Of a stretch of DNA of 64,000 bases, positions 8,744-16,972 are shown piece by piece; positions within the stretch are counted from its first letter, which is position 1; every line of letters begins with the position of its first letter. The position numbers and the translations under genes were made by a program. The DNA comes from UBA4656 sp002405525 (GTDB lineage Bacteria; Pseudomonadota; Gammaproteobacteria; Xanthomonadales; Ahniellaceae): assembly GCA_036723735.1 (NCBI GenBank), contig DAIMGT010000011.1, forward strand, positions 12,007-76,006, read 5' to 3'. The notes beneath the pieces are model-generated. The model had not been told where the DNA came from. It saw nothing but the letters and a program-made list of their open reading frames with translations, and ran no database searches.

Positions 8744-9319
8744 ATGACCCGCATCCTGACCCCCGTGCTGTGCCTGCTGCTGCTGCCCGGCTGTGCCGCG
8801 CTGGTGGTCGGGGGCGCGGCGGCCGGCGCCGGCGCCGTCCACGACCGACGCAGCCTGGGCACCGTGATCGACGACAACAACATCGAACTGACCGCCTACG
8901 ACGCGATCAACAAGGACAAGGAGATCGCGCTGAAGAACAACGTCGGCATCGTGGTCCACAACGGCGTGATGCTGCTGGTCGGCGAGGTGCGCACCGAGGA
9001 ACTCCGGCAGCGTGCCGAGCGCCTCGCGTCCGGATTGCAGGGCGTGCGGCGGGTCGTCAACGAGATCGCGGTCGAGGACCCCACCGGTTTCGGCACCGCC
9101 ACCCGCGACCGCTGGCTGACCGGCCGGGTCAAGCTCGCGCTGCTCGACATCGTCGACCTGCCGGGCTTCGATCCCACGCGGGTGAATGTCAGTACCCAGA
9201 ACGGCAAGGTCTACCTGATGGGCATCGTCAGCCGCGAGGAGGCCGAGCGCGTGGTGGGGATCGCACGCGCCGTGCCGGGCGTGGAGCGGGTGGTGAAGGT
9301 GTTCGAGTACGCCGATTGA
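8744..9319 (+). CDS. BON-domain lipoprotein, DolP/YraP-like
   Basis: The 191-residue protein begins with a signal peptide and lipobox (LLLLPGC, Cys near residue 16). Two BON domains follow, at about 45-110 and 125-190; each carries the repeat NNVGIVVHNGVMLLVGEV / VSTQNGKVYLMGIV. E. coli DolP (YraP) is an outer-membrane lipoprotein that binds anionic phospholipids at the division site and supports envelope integrity. The order lpoA-yraN-dolP is the E. coli order minus diaA, which supports orthology. It is probably the last gene of this transcription unit. Confidence 0.9.
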   Translation: MTRILTPVLCLLLLPGCAALVVGGAAAGAGAVHDRRSLGTVIDDNNIELTAYDAINKDKEIALKNNVGIVVHNGVMLLVGEVRTEELRQRAERLASGLQGVRRVVNEIAVEDPTGFGTATRDRWLTGRVKLALLDIVDLPGFDPTRVNVSTQNGKVYLMGIVSREEAERVVGIARAVPGVERVVKVFEYAD

Positions 9320-9628
9320 AGCGCCACCTGCCGACCGCGCCGCGGTGGAGCAGCAGGCGGCCGGTTCGAAGCCATCGCCGAAGATCGCATCGGCGGCGCC
9401 GCTGATGTCCGACCACGCGCTGCGCGCGGAATCGATCCGGGCGGGTCGATCCATGACCGACGGTGGCGCCGCACTGCGCGGCGTGCCGACGTCGGTCCGG
9501 CTGCACGGCACCCGCGGCGTCGTTGGTATCGACGGAGTGCCGCGGACCCGATCGCGCGCCGCGCGAGACGGTCGGTCTGTCCGGGCCGGGCCACGGCCCC
9601 CGTCGGGCGGAGGCGTGACTGGAAAAGG
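9320..9628. other. Intergenic stretch between the BON lipoprotein gene and rnpB
   Basis: About 310 bp with no supported gene. The two flanking genes converge here. At the rnpB end, read on the minus strand, the sequence CCTTTTCC (9621-9628) directly follows the P1 helix and may help end the RNA. I see no clear terminator hairpin for the lipoprotein gene. Confidence 0.5.
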
Positions 9629-9999
<371 letters not shown>

Positions 10000-10004
10000 G
10001 GGCT

Positions 10005-10010
10005 GAGTGT
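10005..10010 (-). promoter_or_regulatory. Putative -10 box of the rnpB promoter
   Basis: On the minus strand the hexamer is TACACT, ending 6 bases before the first base of the P1 helix at 9999, the right distance for transcription to start at the mature 5' end. No convincing -35 box is seen. Confidence 0.5.
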
Positions 10011-10398
10011 AGCGCGTGGGTTACCGCTGGCGGTTGAACGGTGATGGGTTGCGGCTTGCGTTGACGGGAAAGGGCCCAGGGGTGAGGCGGGATTTGCCGC
10101 CGCACTTCAGCGCGAATAGCGCTGGCCGGAATCAGAGCCCAGGGCCCGGCCGACGGTTGGGGAGGTTGGGGCGCGGCAGCGTCTGGGGTGACCACTGCTG
10201 CATCGCACTCGATCAAGCGTGTCGCGATCAACGGGTGCTGCGACCTTTTGCGCCCCCCCATCAAGTCGCGCCTACCCGTGCTCTTGCCGGGCTCTGGGCG
10301 CTCGGCCTTTTGCCCTGGGCCCTCGCAGCGGAATCGTGGTCCCCGAACACCGTCCGCCGGCGCGACCGCGGCTGCCCCCAAACCGCCACACCGTGCCA
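10011..10398. other. Long non-coding region between rnpB and the mra promoter
   Basis: Almost 390 bp without a convincing gene; short open frames here have no ribosome sites or family resemblance. It contains three copies of a CAGGGCCC-type sequence: 10071-10081, 10136-10150 and an inverted copy at 10309-10323. The last shares 15 identical bases with the ftsA-ftsZ gap (24714-24728). No tRNA or riboswitch is recognised. Confidence 0.5.
10309..10323 (-). repeat. Inverted copy of a 15-base sequence also present before ftsZ
   Basis: Read on the minus strand this is AGGGCCCAGGGCAAA, identical to 24714-24728. Shorter relatives lie at 10071-10081 (AGGGCCCAGGG) and 10136-10150. Confidence 0.6.
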
Positions 10399-10427
10399 TT
10401 GACAGTCTCATGACCCGCGACTAAGGT
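10399..10427 (+). promoter_or_regulatory. Sigma-70 promoter of the mraZ/dcw operon
   Basis: A perfect -35 box TTGACA (10399-10404) and the -10-like TAAGGT (10422-10427) are 17 bases apart. Transcription should start near 10433, about 43 bases before the mraZ start. It stands out in this GC-rich sequence. The MraZ boxes begin at the -10 box. Confidence 0.75.
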
Positions 10428-10471
10428 GGGCAAGCGTGGTAAATCAGGGAAAATTGTGGATTTTTTTGGCT
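10427..10471 (+). promoter_or_regulatory. MraZ operator: five direct repeats at 10-bp spacing
   Basis: Five TGGxx-like pentamers begin at exactly 10427 (TGGGC), 10437 (TGGTA), 10447 (GGGAA), 10457 (TGGAT) and 10467 (TGGCT). MraZ of E. coli is known to bind direct TGGGN repeats separated by 5 nt, which is this 10-bp period. The array spans the -10 box, the start site and the whole leader, so bound MraZ would block RNA polymerase. The third repeat departs from the consensus at its first base. Confidence 0.75.
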
Positions 10472-10475
10472 GAAT

Positions 10476-10922
10476 ATGTTTCAGGGCGAGACCGCCATCA
10501 CGATCGACGAAAAGGGGCGAATGTCGATACCGACCGCCCACCGGGAGAGCGTGGCCGGCGCCTGCGGCGGACGACTGGTGGCGACCTACAACCCGTTCGA
10601 GGCCGGCTGCCTGTGGCTGTTCCCTCCGCAGGAATGGGAGTCGGTGCGCGCGCAGGTGGTGGCGCTGCCCACCGCCAAGGCGGTGCATCGCAATCTGCAG
10701 ATGAAGCTCGTCGGTGCGGCTGCCCTGCTGGAGGTCGATGGCGCGGGACGGGTCCTTTTGCCGGCCAGCCAGCGCGCCGCCGCCGGCATCGAGCGCCGGG
10801 CGGTGCTGCTGGGCATGGGTGCGCGATTCGAGCTGTGGAGCGAGCAGGCGCACCTGGCGAAGGTGCGGGAGACGATCGTGGAGGACCAGGTCACGCCGGA
10901 GATGGCGGGCCTGCGGCTGTGA
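10476..10922 (+). CDS. mraZ: Transcriptional regulator MraZ
   Basis: MraZ is a DNA-binding protein that represses its own dcw operon. The 148-residue product holds two AbrB-like half-domains, each with a D-x-x-GR turn: DEKGRMSIP near residue 12 and DGAGRVLLP near 90. The start MFQGET is typical of the family. There is no strong Shine-Dalgarno sequence, and the leader is short and AT-rich. Five putative operator repeats lie directly upstream. rsmH follows after 40 bp. Confidence 0.96.
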   Translation: MFQGETAITIDEKGRMSIPTAHRESVAGACGGRLVATYNPFEAGCLWLFPPQEWESVRAQVVALPTAKAVHRNLQMKLVGAAALLEVDGAGRVLLPASQRAAAGIERRAVLLGMGARFELWSEQAHLAKVRETIVEDQVTPEMAGLRL

Positions 10923-10962
10923 GCGCGACGCCGCGTGCAAAGCGCGCGGCGGGTGAGGGCGG

Positions 10963-11892
10963 ATGGACGATGCGGGCTCCCATGTCCCGGTGTTGCGGGA
11001 CGAGGCAGTGGCGGCGCTGGCCGTGCGGTGCGATGGCGCCTATCTCGACGGCACCTTCGGTCGCGGCGGGCACGCCCGGGAAGTGCTGGGTCGGCTGGGC
11101 GGCGACGGCCGGCTGCTGGTGATGGACAAGGATCCGGAGGCGATCGCAGTGGCGCTCGCGCTGGCCGCCGCGGACCCGCGGGTACGCGTGCGGCACGCTT
11201 CGTTCGCAACGATGGGCGCCTGGGACGAGGCGCAGGCCGGACTCGACGGGGTGCTGCTCGACCTCGGGGTGTCCTCGCCGCAGATCGACCAGCCTGGCCG
11301 GGGGTTCAGCTTCCAGTCCGATGGTCCGCTCGACATGCGGATGGATCCGACCCGCGGCGAAAGCGCGGCGCAGTGGCTGGCCAGGGCCAGCGAGCGGGAG
11401 ATTGCCGACGTGCTGTTCGCGTACGGCGAGGAGCGGGACAGCCGGCGCATCGCGCGCGCGGTCGTCGCACGGCGGGCCGAGGCGCCGGTGGCGACCACCC
11501 GTGAGCTGGCCGATGTGGTGGCGCGGGTGGTGCGTTCGCGCGAGCCGGGCAGGCATCCGGCGACGCGTACTTTCCAGGCCCTGCGCATCGTGGTCAACGG
11601 CGAGCTTGACGATCTCGCCGCGGGTTTGCAGGCGGCGGTGGCGTGCCTCAGGACGGGCGGCCGCCTGGTGGTGATCAGTTTTCACTCGCTGGAGGACCGT
11701 GTGGTCAAGCGCTTCATCCGCGACGCCTCCCGCACGGCCGCCCCCGGGCGCCGCGGGCTGCCGCCGCCGGTCGACGCGCCGCCACCGGTGCTGCGCGCGG
11801 TGGGCGATCCGGTGTCGCCCACGGTGGCCGAGGTCGCCGCCAATCCGCGCGCGCGCAGCGCGGTGCTGCGGGTGGCGGAGCGCCTGCCGTGA
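10963..11892 (+). CDS. rsmH: 16S rRNA m4C1402 methyltransferase RsmH
   Basis: RsmH (MraW) methylates N4 of C1402 in 16S rRNA, the same nucleotide that RsmI, also in this window, methylates on the ribose. The 309-residue protein has HVPVLRDEAV at the N-terminus, the SAM loop LDGTFGRGGHAREVL, LLDLGVSSPQID, GRGFSFQSDGPLDMRMD and VISFHSLEDRVVKRF. The ATG at 10963 has a purine-rich GAGGGCGG just upstream. The stop overlaps the ftsL start (GTGA). Confidence 0.96.
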   Translation: MDDAGSHVPVLRDEAVAALAVRCDGAYLDGTFGRGGHAREVLGRLGGDGRLLVMDKDPEAIAVALALAAADPRVRVRHASFATMGAWDEAQAGLDGVLLDLGVSSPQIDQPGRGFSFQSDGPLDMRMDPTRGESAAQWLARASEREIADVLFAYGEERDSRRIARAVVARRAEAPVATTRELADVVARVVRSREPGRHPATRTFQALRIVVNGELDDLAAGLQAAVACLRTGGRLVVISFHSLEDRVVKRFIRDASRTAAPGRRGLPPPVDAPPPVLRAVGDPVSPTVAEVAANPRARSAVLRVAERLP

Positions 11893-12161
11893 GGGCCGGC
11901 ATGCTCGCCGTTTGGGCCGCGCTGCTGGCTGCCGCCGTGGCCAGTGCGGTGGGCGTGGTCTATGCCCGCCACGAGAGCCGCCGCCTGTTCGTGGAACTGA
12001 GCGCGCTGGAAGCGGCGCGCGACGAGCTGAACATCGACTTCGGCCGCCTGCAGTTGGAGCAGGCGACCTGGGCCGATGCCAACCGAATCGAGAAGATCGC
12101 GCGCGGCGAACTGGGGATGGACTTCCCGGCGCCGACCGCGACCCGGGTTGTCCGGCGGTGA
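11889..12161 (+). CDS. ftsL: Cell division protein FtsL
   Basis: FtsL is a bitopic inner-membrane protein that joins FtsB and FtsQ and activates septal peptidoglycan synthesis by FtsW-FtsI. The 90-residue product has a short cytoplasmic tail, one membrane segment (about residues 5-24) and a periplasmic heptad region with YARHESRRLFVELSALE and ELNIDFGRLQLEQ, well conserved in the Xanthomonas group. The GTG at 11889 overlaps the rsmH stop; an ATG at 11901 is the alternative. ftsB is not in the window. Confidence 0.92.
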   Translation: MRAGMLAVWAALLAAAVASAVGVVYARHESRRLFVELSALEAARDELNIDFGRLQLEQATWADANRIEKIARGELGMDFPAPTATRVVRR

Positions 12162-12345
12162 GGGGGAAGACCGACGCCATGCACGAGCGGCTGCGCCAGG
12201 CAGCGCTTTCGGGTCCCGGCGGCCGCCAGTGCGTCCGTCCCGGGCCGGCATGGCCGCACTTCCGCCGTGCCACCGCCAGCATCCGCCCGTCGTGCCGAAG
12301 CGCACGGCCAGGCGCGACCGCGCGCGCGGCGCGGCGGGGGCGCGG

Positions 12346-14121
12346 GTGAAGCCCGGCGCGCCGTCGGCGATCAAGACCCCCACGGTGCGCACGCGTCTGC
12401 GTCTGCACGCGCTGGCGATGCTGCTCGCGCTCGGCGGCAGTGCGCTGGTGGCGCGTGCGGTCGACCTGCAGGTGTTGCGCAAGGACTTCTATCAGGATCA
12501 GGGCGACCAGCGGTTCGTGCGCGAGCGGACGATCCCGGTCTCGCGCGGCATGATCGTCGACCGCAACGGCGAGCCGCTGGCAGTGTCGACGCCGGTGGAG
12601 TCGATCTGGGCCGATCCCGAGGCGGTGCTGGCGCACCGCGAGCGGATCCCCGAGCTGGCGCGCGCGCTCGGTGCCGAGCCGGTCGAGTTCGAGCAGCGTC
12701 TCGCGCAGCGCGCCGATCGCGAATTCGTCTACCTGCGCCGACACCTGTCGCCGGATGCGTCGGCCGCGGTGCTGGCCCTCGGCGTGCCCGGCGTGAACGT
12801 GCAGCGCGAGTTCCGCCGCTACTACCCGGCGGGCGAGGTGATGGCCCATGTGCTGGGCTTCACCAACATCGACGATCGGGGGCAGGAGGGCCTGGAACTG
12901 GCCTTCGATGAATGGCTGACCGGCAAGCCCGGCCTCAAGCGGGTCATCCAGGACCGCCGCGGCGAAGTGGTAGAGAACGTCGAACTGGTGCGCGAACCGC
13001 AGCCCGGCCGCGACCTGCGCCTTTCGATCGACCGCCGCATCCAGCATCTCGCCTACAAGGAGCTGGTCGCCGCGGTCGCCGAACACCGCGCGCGCGCCGG
13101 CAGCATGGTGGTGCTGGATGTGGGCACCGGCGAGGTGCTGGCGATGGTCAACTGGCCGTCCTACAACCCGAACGTGCGCGGCGCGTCGGACGCCGCGGTT
13201 CGGCGCAACCGAGCGGTCACCGATGTGGTCGAGCCCGGGTCGGTGGTCAAGGTGCTGACCGTCGGCGCCGGGCTGGAGAGCGGAAAGTTCAAGCCCGAGA
13301 CGCTGATCGACACCAATCCCGGCTCGATGCCGGTGGCGAACCACGTCGTGCGCGACATCCGCAATTTCGGCGTGGTGGACCTGACGCGCCTGCTGGTGAA
13401 GTCGAGCAACGTCGCCTCCACGCGCATCGCCCAGCAGCTGTCGGACGATCACCTCTACGACGTGTTTCGCCGCTTCGGCTTCGGCCAGGCGACCGGCTGC
13501 GGGTTCCCCGGCGAGTCGGCCGGCGTGCTGGCGGAGCCGGCGCGCTGGGGCCCGGTGGAAAAGGCGACACTGTCTTACGGCTATGGCCTGTCGGTCACGC
13601 CGCTGCAGGTCGCGCAGGCGTACGCCGCGCTCGGCAACGGCGGGCGGATCCGGCCACCCACCTTCGTGGCCGGGGCACGGACGCCGGACGAGGCGGTGCT
13701 CGACCCGGAAATCGCGCGCGTGCTGGTGGGCATGCGCGCGGAGGTGGTTGCCGAGGGATCCGGTGTGAGGGCGGCGGTACCCAACTACCGCGTCGCCGGC
13801 AAGACCGGCACGTCGCGCAAGGCGGCGGCCGGCGGCTATCAGAGCCGCTACATCAGCATGTTCGCCGGCCTGGTGCCGGCCAGCGCCTCGCGCCTGGCCG
13901 CGGTGGTGGTGATCGACGACCCGCAGGGCGAAGCCTACTACGGTGGACTGGTCGCCGCCCCCGTGTTCGGTCGCGTGATGCCGGGCGCGCTGCGCCTGCT
14001 CGATGTGCCGCCCGACGCGCTCGACGCCAGTCTCGCCGGCATGACCCCGGCCGACCTGCCGCCGGCCGCCGCAGAAACCGCTGCCGGACACTCGCCGTTC
14101 GCCGAGGGGGTGGCGCCGTGA
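12346..14121 (+). CDS. ftsI: Septal peptidoglycan transpeptidase FtsI (PBP3)
   Basis: FtsI cross-links septal peptidoglycan with FtsW in the periplasm. The 591 residues include one membrane segment (about 18-38), a PBP dimer domain with SRGMIVDRNGEPLAVS, and the transpeptidase domain. The catalytic motifs are SxxK (EPGSVVK, Ser about 299), SxN (SSN about 353-355) and KTG (AGKTGTS, Lys about 486). The GTG at 12346 is favoured by the GGCGGGGG run before it and gives a normal 17-residue cytoplasmic tail; a GTG at 12292 or an ATG at 12250 would lengthen it. About 184 bp after ftsL hold no gene. The stop overlaps murE (GTGA). Confidence 0.95.
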   Translation: MKPGAPSAIKTPTVRTRLRLHALAMLLALGGSALVARAVDLQVLRKDFYQDQGDQRFVRERTIPVSRGMIVDRNGEPLAVSTPVESIWADPEAVLAHRERIPELARALGAEPVEFEQRLAQRADREFVYLRRHLSPDASAAVLALGVPGVNVQREFRRYYPAGEVMAHVLGFTNIDDRGQEGLELAFDEWLTGKPGLKRVIQDRRGEVVENVELVREPQPGRDLRLSIDRRIQHLAYKELVAAVAEHRARAGSMVVLDVGTGEVLAMVNWPSYNPNVRGASDAAVRRNRAVTDVVEPGSVVKVLTVGAGLESGKFKPETLIDTNPGSMPVANHVVRDIRNFGVVDLTRLLVKSSNVASTRIAQQLSDDHLYDVFRRFGFGQATGCGFPGESAGVLAEPARWGPVEKATLSYGYGLSVTPLQVAQAYAALGNGGRIRPPTFVAGARTPDEAVLDPEIARVLVGMRAEVVAEGSGVRAAVPNYRVAGKTGTSRKAAAGGYQSRYISMFAGLVPASASRLAAVVVIDDPQGEAYYGGLVAAPVFGRVMPGALRLLDVPPDALDASLAGMTPADLPPAAAETAAGHSPFAEGVAP

Positions 14122-15593
14122 GCGCGGCGCGCGACCTCGAGTCGCTGCTCGCCGGCGCCGCCGATGCGGGTGGTGCCGGGGTATTGGCGGTGCAGGGTCT
14201 CGCGCTGGACTCGCGCGCGGTCGCGCCCGGTGACGTGTTCATCGCCTTGCGCGGCGCGCGCGGCCATGGCATCGAGCATGCCGCCGGCGCGGTCGCGCGC
14301 GGCGCGGTCGCGGTGCTGTTCGAGCCGCCGGCCGAGGTGCCGCACCTGCCGGTGCCGGTGCTCGCCGTGCCCGGACTGCGCGCGCGACTCGGCGCGCTGG
14401 CCGCCCGCTGGCACGGCGAGCCCTCGCGCGCCATGCGGGTGATCGGCGTGACCGGTACCAACGGCAAGACCTCGACGGTGCAGCTCGCCGCGCAGGCGCT
14501 GACCCTGCTCGGTGCGCGCGCGGCCACCATCGGCACGCTCGGAGCGGGCCTGCATGGCGCCACGCTGTCCGGCGAACGCACCACGCCGGACGTGATCACG
14601 GTGCACCGCCTGCTCGCCGGCTTCCGTGAGGCGGGCTGCGATCATGTGGCGATGGAGGTGTCCTCGCACGCGCTCGACCAGGGCCGCGTCGACGCGGTGC
14701 GCTTCGAGGTCGCGGTGTTCACCAACCTCACGCGCGACCACCTCGACTATCACGGCACGATGGACGCCTATTTCGCCGCCAAGGCGCGGCTGTTCGCCTT
14801 CGACGGACTCGGCTGCGCGGTGGTCAACGTCGACGGCGCATGGGGCCGGCGGCTCGCCGCGCCGGGCGCCACGGCGGCGCGCGTGCTGACGGTGAGCGCG
14901 GCTGGCGACCCAGGCGCGGACGTGCGTGCCGGCGACGTCGCGCCGGGCGCGGGCGGCATCGCCTTCACGCTGGAGACGCCATGGGGCGCAGCGCGGATCG
15001 AGTCGCCGCTGCTCGGGCGCTTCAACGTCGACAACCTGTGCGCGGTCGCGGCCTGCCTCGGCGCGCTGGGCCATCCGATGGCGCGCATCGCGGGTGCGCT
15101 GGCCGGCCTGCACCCGGTGGCCGGTCGCATGAACCGCCTCGGCGGCCACGGCGCCGCCCCGCTGGTGGTGATCGACTACGCCCACAGCCCGGATGCGCTG
15201 GAGCAGGCGCTGCTCGGCTTGCGCCCGCATACCGCTGGCCGCCTGTGGTGCGTGTTCGGTTGCGGCGGCGAGCGCGACACCGGCAAGCGCCCGCAGATGG
15301 GTGCGATCGCCGAGCGACTGGCCGACCGCGTGGTGGTCACCGACGACAATCCGCGCAGCGAGGACGGCGATGCGATCGTGGCCCAGGTGCTGGCCGGAAT
15401 GGCGCGCCCCGATCTGGCCCAGGTCGAGCGCGACCGCGCGCGCGCAATCGCAGGCTCCGTCGCTGCGGCGCTGCCGGGCGACACCGTGCTGGTCGCCGGC
15501 AAGGGTCACGAGGCGTGGCAGGAGTCCGGTTGCGCCAAACGGCCCTTCGACGATCTCGCGCATGCGCGCGCGGCGCTGGAGGCACGTCCGTGA
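14118..15593 (+). CDS. murE: UDP-MurNAc-tripeptide ligase MurE (meso-diaminopimelate adding)
   Basis: MurE adds the third stem-peptide residue to UDP-MurNAc-dipeptide with ATP, in the cytosol. The 491-residue protein has the Mur ligase P-loop GVTGTNGKTST near residue 111, TTPDVITVHRLL, EVSSHALDQGR and the DNPR motif (Asp about 410) that binds meso-diaminopimelate rather than lysine. The GTG start overlaps the ftsI stop. The murF start in turn overlaps the murE stop, so expression is tightly coupled. Confidence 0.96.
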   Translation: MSAARDLESLLAGAADAGGAGVLAVQGLALDSRAVAPGDVFIALRGARGHGIEHAAGAVARGAVAVLFEPPAEVPHLPVPVLAVPGLRARLGALAARWHGEPSRAMRVIGVTGTNGKTSTVQLAAQALTLLGARAATIGTLGAGLHGATLSGERTTPDVITVHRLLAGFREAGCDHVAMEVSSHALDQGRVDAVRFEVAVFTNLTRDHLDYHGTMDAYFAAKARLFAFDGLGCAVVNVDGAWGRRLAAPGATAARVLTVSAAGDPGADVRAGDVAPGAGGIAFTLETPWGAARIESPLLGRFNVDNLCAVAACLGALGHPMARIAGALAGLHPVAGRMNRLGGHGAAPLVVIDYAHSPDALEQALLGLRPHTAGRLWCVFGCGGERDTGKRPQMGAIAERLADRVVVTDDNPRSEDGDAIVAQVLAGMARPDLAQVERDRARAIAGSVAAALPGDTVLVAGKGHEAWQESGCAKRPFDDLAHARAALEARP

Positions 15594-16972
15594 TCCGCGA
15601 ACGTCTCGCCGTCGCCGCCGCCGCGATGGGCGGCACTCTGCTCGGCGCCGATCTCGAGTTCGGCGGGGTGTCGACCGACAGCCGCACTGCGGGTGGCGGC
15701 GTGCTGTTCTTCGCCCTGCGCGGCGAGCGTTTCGACGGCCATGCCTTCGTCGCCGAGGCGGCGCGCCGCGGCGCCTCGGCCGCGGTGGTCGAGCGACCGG
15801 TGGCTGACGCCGCGCTGGCGCAGGTGGTGGTCGCCGATCCCTTGGCTGCGCTCGCCGCGCTGGCCGCGCACTGGCGGCGGCGCCTGAGCGCGACGGTGGT
15901 CGCGGTCGCCGGCTCCAATGGCAAGACCACGACTCGCGCCCTGCTGCAGGCGGTCCTGACGCAGGCCGGCGCCACCGGCGGCACGCGCGGAAATCTCAAC
16001 AACGAGGTCGGCCTGCCGCTGTCGGTGCTCGCGCTCGATCCGGCGCTGGACTTCGCGGTGCTGGAGCTGGGCGAAGGGCGTCCCGGCGACGTCGCGGAGA
16101 TCGCGCGCGTCGCCGGCCCCGACGTCGCGGTGGTGACCAACGTCGGCCCCGCCCACCTGGAGCGGCTCGGCAGCCTGGAAGGCGCGGCGCGCACCCTGGC
16201 CGGCGCCTACCAGGAGCTTGGGCATGGCGGAATCGGCGTGGTCAATGCCGATGACGCATTCGCGCCACTGTTCCGCGCCGCGCTCGACGGACGTTCGCGG
16301 ATCGAGTTCGGTCTGGCGGCCGACGCGGCGGTGCGCGCGGAGGCGCTCGAAATCGACGGACGGCAAAGCCGCTTCACCCTCGTTACGCCAAGCGGCAGCG
16401 CGGCAGTGGAACTGCCGGTGCCGGGTCGCCACAACGTGATGAACGCGCTCGCCGCCGCGGCTTGCGCCCATGCGCGCGGCATCGGGCCGGGCGCGGCGGC
16501 GCGCGCGCTGGCCGGTGCGCACGGCGTCGCGGGGCGGCTGACCCGACACGAGTCACCAGCGGGCTGGATCCTGGTCGACGACACCTACAACGCCAACCCG
16601 GCGTCGACCATGGCCGGCATCGCCGCGCTGGCTGCGCTCGGCGGTGAGGGTTGGCTGGCGCTCGGGGACATGCGGGAACTGGGCGCGCAAGCGGCCGAAC
16701 TGCACGCTGAGGTCGGCCGCTTTGCGCGCGAGCAGGGCCTGTCGCGGCTGTTTGCGGTCGGACCTTTGGCAGCGCATGCCGCCGCGGCCTTCGGCGCGCG
16801 CGCGCGGGTCTGCCCGGACCGCGAATCGCTGGCCCGCGAACTGGCTACCGCGCTCGCGCCGGGCGTGCGGGTGCTGGTCAAGGGGTCGCGCGGCTCGGCA
16901 ATGGACGAGGTGGTGGACGGGGTACTCGCCGCGCACGGCCTGCCGCACCGGGGAGGCGCCCATGCTGCTTGA
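15590..16972 (+). CDS. murF: UDP-MurNAc-tripeptide:D-Ala-D-Ala ligase MurF
   Basis: MurF adds D-alanyl-D-alanine, made by Ddl in the same operon, to complete the UDP-MurNAc pentapeptide. The 460-residue protein has STDSRTAGGGVLFFALRGERFDGHAF in parts, the P-loop AGSNGKTTTR near residue 105, NLNNEVGLPLSVL, ELGEGRPGDV and DDTYNANPASTMAGI. The GTG start overlaps the murE stop (GTGA), and the gene ends 11 bp inside mraY. Confidence 0.96.
   Translation: MIRERLAVAAAAMGGTLLGADLEFGGVSTDSRTAGGGVLFFALRGERFDGHAFVAEAARRGASAAVVERPVADAALAQVVVADPLAALAALAAHWRRRLSATVVAVAGSNGKTTTRALLQAVLTQAGATGGTRGNLNNEVGLPLSVLALDPALDFAVLELGEGRPGDVAEIARVAGPDVAVVTNVGPAHLERLGSLEGAARTLAGAYQELGHGGIGVVNADDAFAPLFRAALDGRSRIEFGLAADAAVRAEALEIDGRQSRFTLVTPSGSAAVELPVPGRHNVMNALAAAACAHARGIGPGAAARALAGAHGVAGRLTRHESPAGWILVDDTYNANPASTMAGIAALAALGGEGWLALGDMRELGAQAAELHAEVGRFAREQGLSRLFAVGPLAAHAAAAFGARARVCPDRESLARELATALAPGVRVLVKGSRGSAMDEVVDGVLAAHGLPHRGGAHAA

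Noticed and set aside
9360..9400. Minus-strand AIFGDGFEPA, resembling the GFE-type tail of secreted proteins in this order
   Set aside because: The frame continues without a stop into the antisense of the BON gene and has no gene body or ribosome site; it is probably chance.
10427..10471. Short regular repeats as a possible CRISPR or satellite
   Set aside because: The units are five bases long at 10-bp spacing and match MraZ boxes; there are no spacers.
12076..12345. Longer N-terminal extension of FtsI
   Set aside because: The extra residues run partly inside ftsL, are basic and low in complexity, and do not resemble FtsI; the GTG at 12346 has the better ribosome site.
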